DNA from: Bacteroidota bacterium | GTDB lineage: Bacteria; Bacteroidota; Bacteroidia; Chitinophagales; Chitinophagaceae | Length of the DNA stretch: 27,983 nucleotides | Assembly (NCBI GenBank): GCA_023423835.1 | Contig: JAFAEW010000075.1 | Location: 1-27,983 of the forward strand | Direction: 5' to 3' | In this document: positions 1 through 15,500 of the stretch, piece by piece | Position numbering within the stretch: position 1 is the first letter of the stretch | Layout of the letters: every line of letters begins with the position of its first letter | Position numbers and translations under genes: made by a program | Notes under the pieces: generated by a model | The model's input: only the letters and a program-made list of their open reading frames with translations | Told to the model about the DNA's origin: nothing | Database searches by the model: none

Positions 1-528
1 GAGTAACAGCTGCGGAATGATTACCGGAAATCCCATAATCGCGATCAATGCTGCCTGTTGCTGCGCTTTCGCTGCAATGGCAGACAGGAAGGTAAAAGTT
101 AAACTAAGACCGGTTCCACCTAATAACGCGATTCCTACAAAATTCAAAGAATTGTAAAGAGGATTACCGAGGAAAAGCAGAAAAATAAACAGGCTCAGCA
201 GGCTCATCGTCATCATCAGTAATACATTGAAGGCGAGCTTTGACAGAATGTAATCTCTTGGGCCGGCTATGGAGTAATAATACAACATTCTGCCTTTACT
301 ATCCTGAAGAAAACTTTTGGCAACGGCATTAACGCAAACAAAGAGTTGAACAATCCAGAACAGCGCATTCCAAACATCTTCCTCCGGCTGGCCCATCACA
401 AGGTAAACCACGAAGATGGTGGAGGCAACATACAGCAATATTCCATAAAAGGTGTACTGCTGGCGTATTTCCAGCAACAGATCTTTTTTAAAGAGTGTTA
501 GAATATGCCGCAACGATGTGGATACCAT
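1..528 (-). CDS. ccmB: CcmB-like heme exporter/ABC permease subunit (partial, C-terminus off the left edge)
   Basis: Reading on the minus strand from an ATG at 528, the frame stays open to the window edge (176 codons). After a short basic cytoplasmic start (FKKDLLLEIRQQYTFYG) there are hydrophobic helices: one at about residues 31-46, one around 63-75, then pairs near 100-120, 128-150 and 160-176. The stretch GGTGLSLTFTFLSAIAAKA and the end GFPVIIPQLLL resemble the CcmB membrane subunit, which works with the CcmA ATPase in the cytochrome c maturation pathway in the inner membrane. Full family members are about 220 residues, so roughly 45 residues are missing. The start is 19 bases past the tdk stop, so the two genes could share a transcript. 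An earlier in-frame ATG overlapping tdk is possible. Function is by family resemblance. Confidence 0.8.
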   Translation of the reverse strand, partial: MVSTSLRHILTLFKKDLLLEIRQQYTFYGILLYVASTIFVVYLVMGQPEEDVWNALFWIVQLFVCVNAVAKSFLQDSKGRMLYYYSIAGPRDYILSKLAFNVLLMMTMSLLSLFIFLLFLGNPLYNSLNFVGIALLGGTGLSLTFTFLSAIAAKAQQQAALIAIMGFPVIIPQLLL

Positions 529-3500
529 TCTATTTTTGTTTCGTTTGCTAATAGGGTAGCTGGCTGCAGGTTCTGCACCTCGGCTCATAAATGTCATTTT
601 TTCCCACCACTACCTGACCTTCTTCCTGTGTCTTGCGATATGAGCGGCTTGCAATGTTTCCACATTTCACACAAATGGCATGCAGCTTTGTTATATAATC
701 GGCGATGGATAAAAGTTGTGGCATTGGTCCAAAAGGAACGCCTTTAAAATCCATATCGAGGCCTGCAACGATTACCCGCTTTCCCTCAAGTGCCAGCTTT
801 TCACAGACCGCAGTGATATCCGCATCAAAAAATTGTGCTTCGTCAATTCCAATTACATCCAGCTCGTCGCTATAGTTGAATATATTCGATGAACGGGAAA
901 GTGGAATTGCCTGCAGACTGTTGGAATCATGGCTCACAACGTCCAGATCATGGTACCGGGTATCGATATCGGGCTTGAATACCTGCCATTTCAGATTTGC
1001 AATTTTTACACGCTTTAGTCTCCGGATCAGTTCTTCCGTTTTTCCGCTGAACATGGAGCCGCAGATCACTTCAATCCACCCGTGCCGCCCACCTTTAATA
1101 TTCGGCTCAATAAACATTATATATATCTTTAACGCTGTTAATGAATTTCGTTAGTAACTTTAAAGAAATTTCTTTCGGGTTTTGGCAGGTTTCTTGCGCA
1201 AAGCCGTAAAAACGATCAAAAGTATATCAATCAATGGAAAGAGTGGAGGCTTTAATTAAAAGATTAGACGCGTTATACCAAGCAAAAGCCGGAAATGAGG
1301 AAATGTTGTTGGTAACTCAGATGCTCACTTCTGAACTCCAATCTAAAATATTGCAACAAAAAGTTTCAGGAAAAGTTTCAGTCATAATGCCCGCCACCCG
1401 TGCTTCCGAAAACAGTACTGTAACCATTCATTCGAAAGCCGGCGACAAACCGGTTCCTGATGCAGGGGATGAGAAACCGGTTGAACCGGAAGTGAATGGA
1501 AATCCTGTTCAACTCACGGCGGAGAAAGAAGATTTGGTGGAGAAAGAAAGGCCTGCGAAAAAAGAGAATCCGATAACGGATGCGCCTCCGGTAAACGTAG
1601 GAAGAACCGAACGGGTGGAAGAAAAAGTAGATGCGACGCCTGAATTAGATCCTGAAAAAAAGATCCTGCCATTTACGTTCAACTTAAATGAGATTGCAAA
1701 CCTCACTACTGCAGCTGCGGAAAAAACACCGATTGTTGAAAAAAGAAGTGAAATCAATGAGGCGATGAGCAAAAAGGAGTTGAGCCTGAATGAACGGCTG
1801 AAAATGAATAACTCTGAGATTGGAAATAAACTGAAGGAAGTTCCAATCAAGGACCTGAAAAAAGCAGTGGGTGTAAATGAACGCTATGCATTTATACAGG
1901 AATTGTTCCGGGGAGATGAGATAATGTACGAACGCAGCATAAAGACCATCAATTCGTTTTCGGTTTTGCCGGAAGCGGAATATTGGATTCAACGCGAACT
2001 GAAAGTGAAGATCGGCTGGAATGAAGATTCTGATACAGTTAAGCAATTTGATCAGTTGGTGAAAAGGCGGTTCGCCTCGATGTAATCCAGGATTTCCTCG
2101 GTGGCTCCGGCCATTTTTATTACATAATTTTCGGCTTTGGCTCCCATTTCTAATCTCAGGTTTTCATTTAAGATTAGATCATTGAGCGAATCCTCAAGTT
2201 CAACAGCATCCATTACACTTGTGGCGCCGTTTGCTTTGATCAAATCGGTAGCTTCTATAAATTTCTGATAAACGGGACCAAAAATCACCGGCTTTCCAAA
2301 TACTGCCGGTTCTAAGACGTTGTGCACACCATCTCCTCCAAACCCGCCTCCGACATAGGTTATATTTCCATAGCGGTATAAATATATCAACAATCCGATA
2401 TTATCAATGATGATTGTATTAATACCTTCTGGTAAATTTGATAAGCCGTACGTTTGAGAATACCTGATCGTATTTCTATAAAGTTTTTCGCATTCTGCCA
2501 GTCGTTCTTCCCCGATATCGTGTGGTGCAATGATGAAAAAAATATCAGGATGTGTGGTTACAAAATGATTCAGCACTTTGTCGTCATCTGTCCACGTGCT
2601 GCCGGCAACGACAGTAAATGTTTGCAGGCTAACGGCTTCAATCAAGGGAAAATCTTTGCGAGCTGATTTCAATTCGAGCACCCGGTCAAACCGCGTGTCG
2701 CCCGAAATACTTACCCGGTTAAAGTCAATATTATTCAGCAACTTTTCTGATTCAGCATCCTGCACAAATAAGTGGGTGAAGCAGTTCAGCATTCGCCGGT
2801 GAAAACCGCCGTACCATTTAAAAAAAGGCTGATCCGTTCTGAACACGGCCGAAATGAGAAAAATCGGTATTTGCTTCTTCCATGCTCTTTTAAGGTAATA
2901 ATACCAAAACTCATATTTGATAAAGAAGATAAGTTTAGGTTTTACAAGTCTGAAGAAACGATACGAATGTATAAAGGAATCCATAGGCAGATAAAAGATA
3001 TGATCTGCATATGGATAGTCCCTCGCATTGTCATATCCTGAAGGAGAGAAGAAAGTGAGGATCACACAGTATTCCGGATACTTTTGCTTTATCCTTTCAA
3101 TTACCGGTTTTCCCTGTTCAAATTCTCCCAGGGATGCAGCATGAAACCAGATCCTTTCTCGGTTTTCGGTCGCCAGCCTGAATTTTATGGTTCGGACAAT
3201 ATTCTTTCGTCCTCTGACCCATCGCCTTGCTTTTTCGTTGAACGGGGAAACGAATCGCACGGCAAGCGGATACAATCTCACGAACAAAATATATATTAAC
3301 TGGCCCATTGCGGAAGTTAGAGTTTAAAAATGCAAAAGCAAAACGCTTATTTTTATTGTTTGTCGTATCCTAATTTCTTTCACCAAAAATCAGGCTTCCA
3401 ATCCTCACCATATTGCTGTTTTCTTCAATGGCGATCTTATAATCACCGCTCATTCCCATCGATAAAAACTGAAATTCCCGATCCCTTTTTTTCACGTCCT

Positions 3501-6500
3501 GATATAAGGAATTTAACTGTTTAAATTCATGCCTGATCTTTTTTTCATCCTCCGTAAACGACGCCATTCCCATTAATCCTTTAATGTTTACAAACTCATT
3601 TTCATTATTGGAAATTTCGTGTAAAACGGGAATGATTTCCTCGGGATCAAATCCATATTTTGTTTCTTCATCTGCCACAAAAACCTGAAGAAGACAATCT
3701 ACCGGCCGGTCTATCTTTTTGGCCTGCTTTGCCACTTCCTTCAGCAGCGCTACTGAATCTATACTTTGAATCAGGGAAATAAAAGGAATGATTTGCTTTA
3801 CTTTGTTCCTCTGCAGATGTCCAATGAAATGCCAACGTATATCCTGGGGTAATTGAGGCCGTTTTTCAATCAGTTCCTGCACGTAATTTTCTCCAAAGTC
3901 TCGTTGTCCAAGGTGGTAAAGCTGCAGAATTTCTTCAGCACTCTTTTTTTTGCTTACGGCAATAAGGGTAATGTTTTTTTCGTCCAATTCTTTTTTTAGT
4001 TCAACAAACGCCGCTTCATTAATCGCCATTATCTTTTAATTTTCGATAAAGGTATAACAGGAGTGATATTTGTCAAAAATCCAGACTTTTGCTATTTGAT
4101 AAATTGAAAGTAATTTCGCTGACTTTCCGGTCTTGAATCTAATGGTTTTTCTTTTGCCGGAATTGAAAAAATAAAATCTAAATCATCATTATGGCATACG
4201 ACGTAATCGTTATCGGTAGTGGCCCCGGAGGATATCCTGCTGCTATCCGTGCATCACAGTTGGGATTCTCTGTTGCAATTATTGAAAAAGAAAGTCTGGG
4301 TGGAATCTGTTTAAACTGGGGATGTATTCCTACAAAGGCATTACTGAAAAGTGCGCAGGTATTTGACAACATGAAACACAGCACCAATTATGGTATCAGC
4401 GTAAAAGATCCGCAAGCCGATTTTCCTGCCGTTATAAAAAGAAGCAGGGGAGTGGCAGACAAGATGAATAAGGGCGTGCAATTTTTGATGAAGAAAAATA
4501 AGATTGATGTGATAATGGGTTACGGAAAAATTACCGGAAAAGGTAAGGTGGAAGTAACCGCCTCCGATAAATCAAAGAAAACGGTTGAAGGGAAATATAT
4601 CATCATTGCCACCGGCGGAAGAAGCCGCGAATTGCCTAACCTCAAACAGGATGGTAAAAAAGTAATTGGTTACCGTGAAGCGCTCGTTTTAAGTGAACAG
4701 CCGAAAAGCATGATCATTGTGGGCAGCGGCGCCATCGGTGTTGAGTTTGGATATTTTTACAACAGCATGGGAACAAAGGTTACAATCGTTGAATTTATGC
4801 CGAGAGTCGTTCCGGTTGAAGACGAAGAAATCTCCAAAGAGCTGGAAAAGCAATTTAAAAAACAGGGAATTGATGTAATGACAAATGCATCGGTGGAAAG
4901 TGTTGATACTTCAGGACGTGGTGTGAAAGCACAGGTAAAAAAACAGGATGGCAGCACCGTCACGCTCGAGGCAGATATCGTATTGAGTGCAGTTGGTGTG
5001 GTGGCAAACGTGGAAAATATTGGTTTGGAACAATTGGGTATCAAGACCGATAAAGGAAGAATTACCACCGACAAACATATGCAGACCAATGTTCCCGGAT
5101 TTTTTGCCATCGGCGATTGCACGCCACATCAGGCGCTGGCACATAAAGCAAGCAAGGAAGGAATTATTGCCGCTGAGTATATCGCATTTTTAGAAAAGAA
5201 ATCAGAACACCAGCCGGAAGGAATCGATTATGGAAATGTTCCCGGATGTACGTATTGCTTCCCCGAAATCTCCAGCGTTGGTATGACCGAAAAGGCTGCG
5301 AAAGAAGCCGGTTACGAAGTTAAAGTAGGAAAATTTCCTTTTATGGCCAGCGGTAAAGCAAGTGCCGCAGGAGCCACCGAAGGTTTTGCAAAGGTGATCT
5401 TCGATGCCAAATACGGTGAATTTTTAGGATGCCACATGATTGGATACAACGTTACCGAAAATATTGCGGAAGCTGTGGTGGCAAGAAAACTCGAAACTAC
5501 CGCACACGAAATTCTCAACGCCATTCATCCACATCCAACCATCAGTGAGTCTATCAAAGAAGCAACGGCTGTGGCTTATGGAGAAGCGACAGACATTTAG
5601 GATGGAATGATTAAAGTGGTTTAAAGAATTAGATTTTATAAAAATTAACGCTGTTTGAAAGCATTCAGGCAGCGTTTTTTTTGTTTCAGGGAAGGCGGAT
5701 TAGCGTAAAGCAACCGTTGAATCGGTTGAAAAAAAATTATCGTTCGGTTCAACTGCTACCGGCTTCTGTAATGCTACAGGCAACGTTCAAGTTTTAGAAC
5801 CTGATCTGTTCAAAGTTAGTTGCGATAATATTATTCCGGTGGCAACCGCCGCATTCAAAGATTCTGCATCGCCTTTTCTCGGAATCGTAATCGTTTCATT
5901 AAGCAGAGAGAGGAGCGGTTCGCGGATTCCTTTCGACTCATTTCCAATTACTACAATTCCCTCCTTCAAGTCTTCGATCTGAAAAATGTTTTTACCGGAA
6001 AGTGCGGTGCCGAAGATTTTTACTTCAGCATTTTTCAAAGCAACGTTTAAATCCGTATACATCATATTGATTCGCATTATGCTTCCCATCGACGCCTGCA
6101 CAACTTTTGGATTGTATTGATCGGCCGTATCTTCGGAAGTGATGATTTGACTAACTCCCATCCAGTCGCAAATTCTGATGATGGTTCCAAGGTTTCCGGG
6201 ATCCTGAATCCCGTCTAACGCAAGCGTGATTTTATTAGCAAAATCAAGTGAACTGATTTGCGGTTTTTTCTCTGCTATCATTAAAACCTTTTGCGGCGTA
6301 GTAAACTGGCTGATTTTTTTCAATTCGAATTCTTCTACTTCCACTGCATCTTTTCCCGGGTTTTCTTCAATCCACTCCCCGGTTGCATAGATCTTTCTAT
6401 ATGGCCGGTTGTTTGCTAAAAATTCCTCCACCACTTTTACTCCTTCGGCTATAAATACGACTTCCCGATCCCTTGTTTTTTTTTGGGATAAAGTTTGAAT

Positions 6501-9500
6501 ATATTTGACCTCACTCTTACTGATCATATCTATGGGCTTTACCTGCAAGTTTATAAAATACCTTCCCGGTTTGGTGATTTTTATCTGCTTTTTTTCCACT
6601 TCCTGCACCGTAGTGAAAGATTTTCCCAAAGGAAAGCCTTTTGTATTTGATAATGAGATCAGGATTACCAATAAGATTTCAAAGGATGAACGAAAAAGGT
6701 TGAGCAACGATCTTGTAAATTATTGGGACGATAGCTTATATGCCCGGAAAGTGCAACAGTTTTGGGTGCGGTTTGTATTAAAACAGCCTCCCGTTTTTGA
6801 TACAATAAATCTTAAGCGTACAAGGCTTTTGATGACCGGATATTTAAATGCGCAGGGCTATTATTCTCCAAGGTTTCTCAATATTGACTCCTGTTACACC
6901 TTCGACACAGTTGTGGAAAACAATGAAACGCAGATTAGAACATCAATTTCATTATTGATAGATCCGGGAAAAAAAATGCTGATTGATTCGTTTTCCTACT
7001 CCATCGGAAACAGGAATCTCGATAGCCTCGCGTCTGCAAATGCAAAAAAGAGCTTCATAAAACCGGGTAAAACTTTCTTTTCAAAACAGATTGTCAGTTC
7101 AGAACTCGACCGGCTTGTGTCGCTGTACAGGCAACGCGGATATTTTTTGTTGACACGGGAGGATCTGGTAGCGGTTGTTGATACCACCAATACCATGCTG
7201 TTGCGAACGACCTTCGACCCTTTTGCGCAGGCCGAGCTGATAAAAAGAGCCGAAGAAATGCAAAAGGAAAATCCTACCTGTTCCATCGATATAGAGAAAC
7301 GGAAAATACCCGATTCCACAGGATTTACCACTGATACGGCCAGCTTCAGGCGCTATTTCATCGGCAGAATATTTTACTTTCCGGAGACCGGCAGGTACAG
7401 TATTCCCGACAGCCTGATGAGAGATACCGCTGCCTTTCAGAAAACGGTGGTCAACGATTATACCATGTTTTACAACCGCGGAATATTTAAAATGCGACCC
7501 TTGCGCGAACACACTTTTCAAAGAAGGGGTTTGTTATACAACGAAGAAAATTTTTATAAAACCCTGAACAATTTCAACCGGATAGGTTCCTGGGAACGCG
7601 TCGATTACAGGACTAACATAAGGCAAGACACCGTGGATTTTTATTATTTCCTCACGCCTGCCAAGAAAGAAACCGTTTCCTTAAATATCGAAACGAGTAG
7701 AAATACAGGTGATATCATCAGTTCCGCAAATCTGATCGGCATCTCGCTGAACATTTCGTACTTAAACAGAAATCTATGGAGAAGCGCCGTTCAGTCTTCC
7801 ACTACATTGAGCAACGGGATAGAGTTTAGTTTCGATCGAAACAATCCATTCCTGCAAACCATCCAAAGCTCGATTGCTGAAAACCTTTCTATTCCAAGGT
7901 TTGTTGCGCCTTTCAAAATCAATCGGCTATACCGGCTGGACGAGGTGAAAACAATGGTTTCACTAAATGCCGCCTATTCTGAAAGAAAGGATTTTTTCAG
8001 GCTGCGGTCATTTGTTGGCGGATGGGGTTATGAATGGCGTAAGAGAAATAAGATCTGGCAATATAAACCGCTGAACATCGAGCTTTACTCGCTCGATACA
8101 CTTCCCTTACTGGCTGATGCGTTCAAGACCAACGCATTTTTGCGAACATCTTTCAACACGGGATCGGTTATTAGTCAGCAGCTGACGTTCAATACGAGTT
8201 ATCCCGGTGCCAGGTTTTCAAATACAACCCATTATATCCGGTTTGCGGTAGAAGAATCGGGTGCTATCCTTGGAAGATTCAAGTCGCTGCAAAACAATAT
8301 TTACCAATATATCAAGGTTGAAGGAGAGTATCACCGGCTGATAAATTTGGGAAAAACCGCCTTCGCCTTCCGGGGGTTTGCGGGAATCGGCTACAATTAT
8401 TATCCCAACAGCCGCTTTGGGAAAACGCTTCCGTTTTTCAAGCAGTTTATTGCCGGAGGTCCCAACAGTATGAGAGCATGGGGACTGAGATTATTGGGCG
8501 TCGGATCATCTATCGTCAGCGATACCAGCCGGATTTTCCGCGACCGGTATGGCGATATGCAACTCGAAGCCAATGCCGAATACCGCTTTATGATTGCTCA
8601 GTTCAGCAGCCTGAAGCTTAGCGGTGCTCTTTTTACAGATGTTGGAAATATCTGGAATCTCCACCAAAACCCCGATGCTCCGAATAGCAATTTCAGTTTT
8701 GACCGCCTGGGGAAAGACATTGCTATTGGGATTGGTACAGGATTAAGGTTTGATTTCAACTATTTTCTCGTAAGGCTGGATTTTGGTGTGAAATTAAAGG
8801 ATCCGGCGCGGTATGAAAACAACGGATGGCTGAGTTTTTCTGATTTTACCTGGAAAAATTATGAGTATTCAAATCTGGGCGTGGAGCCGCGTAACAACTA
8901 CGCGTTTCAATTGGGTATCGGCTTGCCGTTCTGACCTTTCATTTCCTGAATTTTTTGTACAAACCCTTCCGGGGTAGAGGCATCATTCAACAAAAATTTT
9001 CCAATTCTTGTTCGGCATAAACTGCTCAGATAACCACCGGCTCCAAGCACTCTTCCAAAATCATTCGCCAGGCTCCTGATGTAGGTTCCGGTAGAACAAA
9101 CCACACGGAAGTGAATTTCGGGTAATCTGACTGCTGTGATTTCAAATGCATCGATTGTAATCTGTCTTGCTTCCACTTCAATTTCCTGTCCCTTCCTTGC
9201 GTATTCGTATAATCTTTTTCCGTCTTTTTTTACGGCAGAATGCAAAGGTGGATATTGGCTGATGCGTCCGATAAAAGAGAGTGTGGCTTCTTTAATATCT
9301 GTTTCTCTGAGATGGTCGAACGGTTTAAAATTTTCCGGTTCGCTTTCTTTGTCAAAAGTGGGAGTGGTGGCACCAACGGTAATGGTGCCTGTATATTCTT
9401 TCTGCCATCCCATGTATTCGCTTATTTTCTTAGTAAAACTTCCGGTGCAGATAATCAGAAGTCCGGTAGCGAGGGGATCAAGAGTTCCCGCATGACCTAC

Positions 9501-12500
9501 TTTCGACACGCCGGTTGCAACCCTTACTTTTTTTACGGCATCGAAAGATGTCCAGTTTAACGGTTTATTGATCAGGATGACCTGCCCGTCGAGAAAGGGC
9601 TGCATGGCCGGATGAATCGCTTTTTGTTTCATGACAAGGAATAAAAAAGAGGCCATCTAAATTGAATTCAGAGCCTGTTTTACTTTTGATATTGTAGGTG
9701 GAATTATTCTTCTGCAGTTTCCTTCTTTTTCTTGCTCGTCTTTGGTGTTAGCATCAAAAGCATCCTTTTACCTTCCAGTTTTGGTAACGCTTCCGGCTGG
9801 CCAACTTCTGCTAAACGCTCAGCAAATTTCAATAAAACGAGTTCACCTCTTTCTTTAAACATGATTGCACGTCCTTTAAATTGCACGTAAGCCTTTACCT
9901 TATTTCCTTCTTTTAGAAACTTTTCGGCATGTTTAGCTTTGAAATCAAAATCATGGTCGTCGGTGCCCGGAGTGAAGCGGATCTCTTTCACCTCGCTTTG
10001 CTTGGCATTTGACTTCATGTCTTTTTCTTTACGCTTCTTTTCGTAAAGAAACTTCTTGTAATCAATGATTTTACAAACCGGCGGGGCGGCATTTGGTGAA
10101 ATTTCCACCAGATCCAGTTCGAGATCTCTGGCGATTTTTTTTGCTTCATCGGTAGAATAAACGCCGGCAGTTACGTTGTCGCCGACAAGTCGTACCTGCG
10201 GTACCCTAATCTTATCATTAATGCGGTGTTCTGGTTCAGGTTGCCTGTTAAAACGGGGATTGAAACGCCCTCTGTTCGATAATGCCATTCAGATTTTTTT
10301 TGTTAACAATATTTGCGTTAAAGGTAAAAAATGTTTTTGTTTAAGATTTGCGATTTTTTATTTCGTCCTGAACCTGTGCAATAAAGGATTCCAGTGATTT
10401 TGAACCCTCATCGCCTTTGACTTGTTTACGTACAGAAACAGCGCCCGATTCCATTTCTTTCTCACCGATGATGAGCATATAGGGAACTTTTCCCAATTCG
10501 GTATCGCGAATCTTTTTGCCGATCTTTTCGTTGCGGTCATCCACTTCAACCCTGATACCGGCTGCCTTCAGCCTGGCCTTTATTTCCCTTGAATAGGTTT
10601 CAAATTTGTCTGAAATCGGCAAAACCTTCACTTGTAGGGGCGCCAGCCAAACAGGAAATTTTCCGGCATAATGTTCCAGCAAAAACCCGATAAATCTTTC
10701 ATGGGTTCCGAGTGGCGCCCGGTGAATTATCAGGGGAGTGGCGGTTTGATTATCGCTTGTGGTGTATTCCAGGTGAAACCTTTTTCCCTGCGCAAAGTCC
10801 ACCTGATTGGTGGCGAGGGTGAATTCGCGTCCGATCGTGCTATAAATCTGAACATCGATTTTTGGACCATAAAACGCCCCTTCATTCGGAACCTCCACAT
10901 AAGGGATATTTGATTCCTTAAGAATGCTGCGCACCATTTCTTCGGTTTCGAGCCAAAGCTCAGGTTCATTGATGTATTTTTTTCCGAGTTGCGCCGGATC
11001 ATGAAGCGACAGCCGCATCACGTATTTTTCGATTCCGAAAATGGAGAAATACCGGAGATACATTTTATTTACCAGCACAAATTCCTCGGCAAATTGTTCC
11101 TTCGTGCAATAAATATGTGCATCGTTCATGTGCAGGCAACGAACCCTCATGAGGCCGAATAATTCTCCGCTTTGTTCATAGCGATAACAGGTTCCATATT
11201 CTGCCAGCCGCAACGGGAGATCTTTATAACTTTTTGGTTCAGCCGCAAAGATCTTGTGGTGGTGGGGACAGTTCATCGCCTTTAGATAGTATTTCACTCC
11301 CTCCAGTTCCATCGGCGGGTACATGCTGTCTTCGTAATAAGGAAGATGGCCGCTTGTCAAATAAAGGCTTTCCTTTGCAATGTGGGGCGTAACCACACGT
11401 TTGTAATCCAGTTCTTCCTCCGTTTCTTTAGCAAGCTTTTCGAGTTCTTCGATGATGATTGCACCGTTTGGCATCCACAACGGCAATCCCGGACCCACTT
11501 CATCGTCGAAAGTGAAAATCGAAAGTTCTTTTCCGAGTTTTCTGTGATCGCGTCTTTTCGCTTCTTCCAACAGAGCGAGATGCTCATCCATCTGTTTCTG
11601 AGAAGGGAAACTTACGCCGTATAAACGGGTAAGCATTTTGTTTTTCTCATCACCCTTCCAGTAAGCGCCGGCGATATTGGTCAATTTAATTGATTTGATA
11701 AGACCGGTGTTTGGAATATGAGGACCGCGACAAAGATCAGTGAAGTTACCCTGTGAGTAAAAGGTAATGTTGCCGTCTTCCAATCCTTCCAGAAGATCGA
11801 GTTTGTATTCATCACCTTTTTCGGTAAAATAATTTACCGCTTCTGCTTTCGAAATTTCCTTACGGATGTAGGGATTGTTTTGCCGGGCAAGTGTGCTCAT
11901 GAGCTTTTCCACTTCTTTCATTTCCTCCTCCGTCAGCTTCCGGTCTCCCAGGTCCATGTCGTAATAAAATCCGTTTTCAACCGGTGGTCCTACCCAAAAC
12001 TTTACTCCAGGAAATTTCTGTTCAATTGCTTCCGCCATAAGGTGGGCAGAGGAATGCCAGAAGGCAGCTCTTGCTTCTGCATCATCCCAGGTAAGCAGTT
12101 CAATTTTTGCATCTTCATCTATACCACGTGTGGCATCCCAGATGCGGCCATTGACCTTCGCCAGCAAAACCTTTTTGGCCAAACCCTGGCTGATTGATTT
12201 CGCTATTTCAAGCGGATTAGTTCCATTCTCGTATTCTCTTATATTCCCATCCGGAAAACTTATCTTAATCATAACTGGATCCAACCTTTTTCAATTCCTT
12301 TACACTAAGAAATTGCAGGGTCGCAAAAATAATAAATCCTTATCATTGAAGAAAGCATGTAGAATTAAACTATTGAAAACAAATAGACAGGTAATCCAAA
12401 TTAAAGATGGCTACTGTTGAACGTTCCGCTTTTCCGCTACCTTTCCTGCCAGTGTTTAAACAGTTGCTTGCCTCGCAGGATGAGCCGGTAACCACGGTGA

Positions 12501-15500
12501 CGGAGTGAAATTTCGCGTTTAAAAATATCCTCTTCGTGCCTGCGTTTTCGATAGGCTGCAAAAACATCTTTCGGACGTAATACGCCGGCTACTTTTTTCT
12601 TGTTTTTTCTATCTACAACCGGTAGGAAATCTACTTTAAACCGGTCCATCATATCTACCGCAAAACTCAATGCACTGTCGGCATAAACGTACACATTTGA
12701 ACTGATCGCGGAAGCAATGGAAGCGTTCTCATCCGGCGCTTCAATAATGTTTTTGAGCAAAACGGTTCCCACCAGATTTTCATTATCGTCTACCACGGCA
12801 AAGGCAGTGGGATGGGTAATCACGCTTATTTCTTTGATCCATTCTTTGATTTCGCCGATGGTATTATCCGAACTTAAAACTTCGAGATCGCGTTCCATCA
12901 CCACCTCCACATTTAACTTCTGCAATACATCAGGCTCGAAGGCATCCGGTGTTCTTACGCCGCGACGGTTGATCTTTTCGGTCATGATCGTTCCGTGTTT
13001 CATAAGAAAGAAGGAAACGAAATAGGCCGCCACGCAGGATCCGAGCAGCGGAAGCAGCCCATGTGGCTGCATCGTGCTTTCAAATGCAAAAACGATTGAG
13101 GTCAATAAGGCACGGGAAGCGCCGGCAAACATTGAAGCCATTCCGATCAGTGCGCAGGTAGGAAGGTTGATGGCAATGGCCGGAAACAGCGCCTCCAGCC
13201 CCATCCCCAATAAAATTCCCAATGCGCCGCCAATGGTAAGCAGGGGCGCCAGGGTTCCACCTGAGGTTCCGCTTCCCAGAGAGATTGACCAGGATAGAAA
13301 TTTCAGTAAAAACAAACCAAGTACGAGTTGCAGTGAAAGACTTCCCGACAAAAGCGAGGAGATGTTATTATATCCAACTCCCAGGGTGTAAGGAGCAAAA
13401 TATCCTACAATACCTACGGCCACAGCGCCAATAGCCGGCCACCACATCCAGTGAACCGGAAGTTTTTCAAACGCGTCTTCGATCACATAAATACTTTTGG
13501 AAACGAAAGCTGCGACAACTCCAATGATGGCCCCAAATAAGATATAACAGATTAGGGCGAGGGTTGTTGGTTCAGGAATGTCGGGCATGGCGAAGATGGC
13601 TTCGGTTCCAAACAAAATGAGATGCATTCCCGCCCCTGTAACACAAGCAAGTGCGACGGGAATAATGCTCCTGGGAGAAAATTCAAACAGCAATAGTTCA
13701 ATTGCCAGCAAAACGCCTGCTATCGGCGTTCCGAAAATAGCGGCCATACCTGCTGTGGCGCCTGCAGTAAGCATTACCTTTCGTTCGCTTGCCGTTATGT
13801 GCATGATCTGGCCGGCAAAAGATCCGAGCGCACCACCGGTTGAAATAATGGGACCTTCAGACCCAAACGGTCCGCCGGTGCCGATAGAGATGGCTGCTGA
13901 AATCGGTTTCAGAAAAGTGATGATCGGCTTTATCTTGCTTTCATTCGTTAAAACCTGTTCCATCGCTTCCGGAATACCGTGGCCACGAATGGCCTCCGAT
14001 CCAAAACGTGCAATGATACCCACCAGTAATCCTCCTATTACAGGAACAATGATCACCCAAAGTCCAAGCGTATTTTCAGTAGGACTGATGAAATCAAAGG
14101 AAGGAACGCCAAAAAAGGAAATATTGGTGATAAAATAAATGAGTACTACAAGCACCTTCGCAATAAGACCGATAATGATCGCATTCAATATTGCCTGAAT
14201 GCTGAGGTAGAAAACCCTTTTGTCTACCAAATCTTTCTTTGGCTCCAAATCATCCACTTTTAGAGCGGAGATTGTTTTTAGGGAAGTGGAAATAGGGATA
14301 GCATCAGTTCTTTTTTTCTTTTCGGATTGCATAGATATTTATTTGCACCCACAAACCTTTGAAAAGGCGCGATTGATATTTTTTTGAGCTGCAAAGTTAA
14401 ATCATCCTTTTTTTTAAGCAAAAATTAAGATTCCTCCGCCAAAAAGGAAGCTGAAGGCCGGTCAGAGATAAGACAACCTGTTTTTCTCCCAAACCACTTA
14501 TAGCGGTTTTTTGAAATCACATTATAAATGGCATCTCGAATAAATTTCGGGATGATCAGGAAGGCCTGCAGCAGCGGCCAGGGAAATCTCAGATACCGGC
14601 AGATGCGTAGGGCTGCGGTGGACCGGGTATAAACGGCTCCGTTTTCCAGTAGAACGATCGTCTTGATGGAATCGTCTGCTTTGTATGAATGTAGCAGTTG
14701 CTGCGCCTTTTCAGACTGCAAGGAAAGAAAGCGAAGCCTTTGGTGCTTGTCTCTCTTCACGATAAAATCAACGCTCGTGTTGCAAAGGTTGCAGATGCCG
14801 TCAAACAGGATGATTGGAGAGGTGGTTTTTATTGTTGCAACTGTAGACATTCCTGGAATTGAAAGGTGAATTTACCAGCCGATGCAAAGATAAGATGTGT
14901 AAAAAAAAGAAGCCACTGTAAGAATACAGCGGCCGTTTTCAACCCTAAACCCTTAAAAAACTGATACAAAAATAGTCTGAATTTTGATTAATCAAAATTT
15001 TATTCGAAATATTTTTTGTTAATAAATTTATAATATGACCAAATGTACCTACATATAGCCGGTTTTATAAATTGTTGACACTCAATATTTATCAGCTTGA
15101 TTGGATTTTTGTATTTTTAACAATGCCCCAATGCCCAATAGATAATTACAAACACAACAATGGTTCCGAGACAGCCGCCTCCCCATTTATAAGCCCCATA
15201 ACCTGCTAACAATGTTCTAAGCCAATTTTGCATGATATTTTATTTTAGGTTAACGAATAATCCTTTGAATTTACTGTCTTCTTAAAGCGCGAAACTTGAT
15301 TTTTGTGCCACCCTTGTTTGTGTTTCAAACCATCGCATTCTGTAAGCATTCATTGCTGTTGTACCAAGTTTCTTTACCAGTTGGTAATTGGCGATAGCAC
15401 CAACGGGAGCACCAATTACAGGGATAAGTTGAGCCATTTTAGCCAGGTCAATGTAGTCGCGGTATTCCTGCTGCAAGTGCCTCCAGTTAAACTCGTTGAT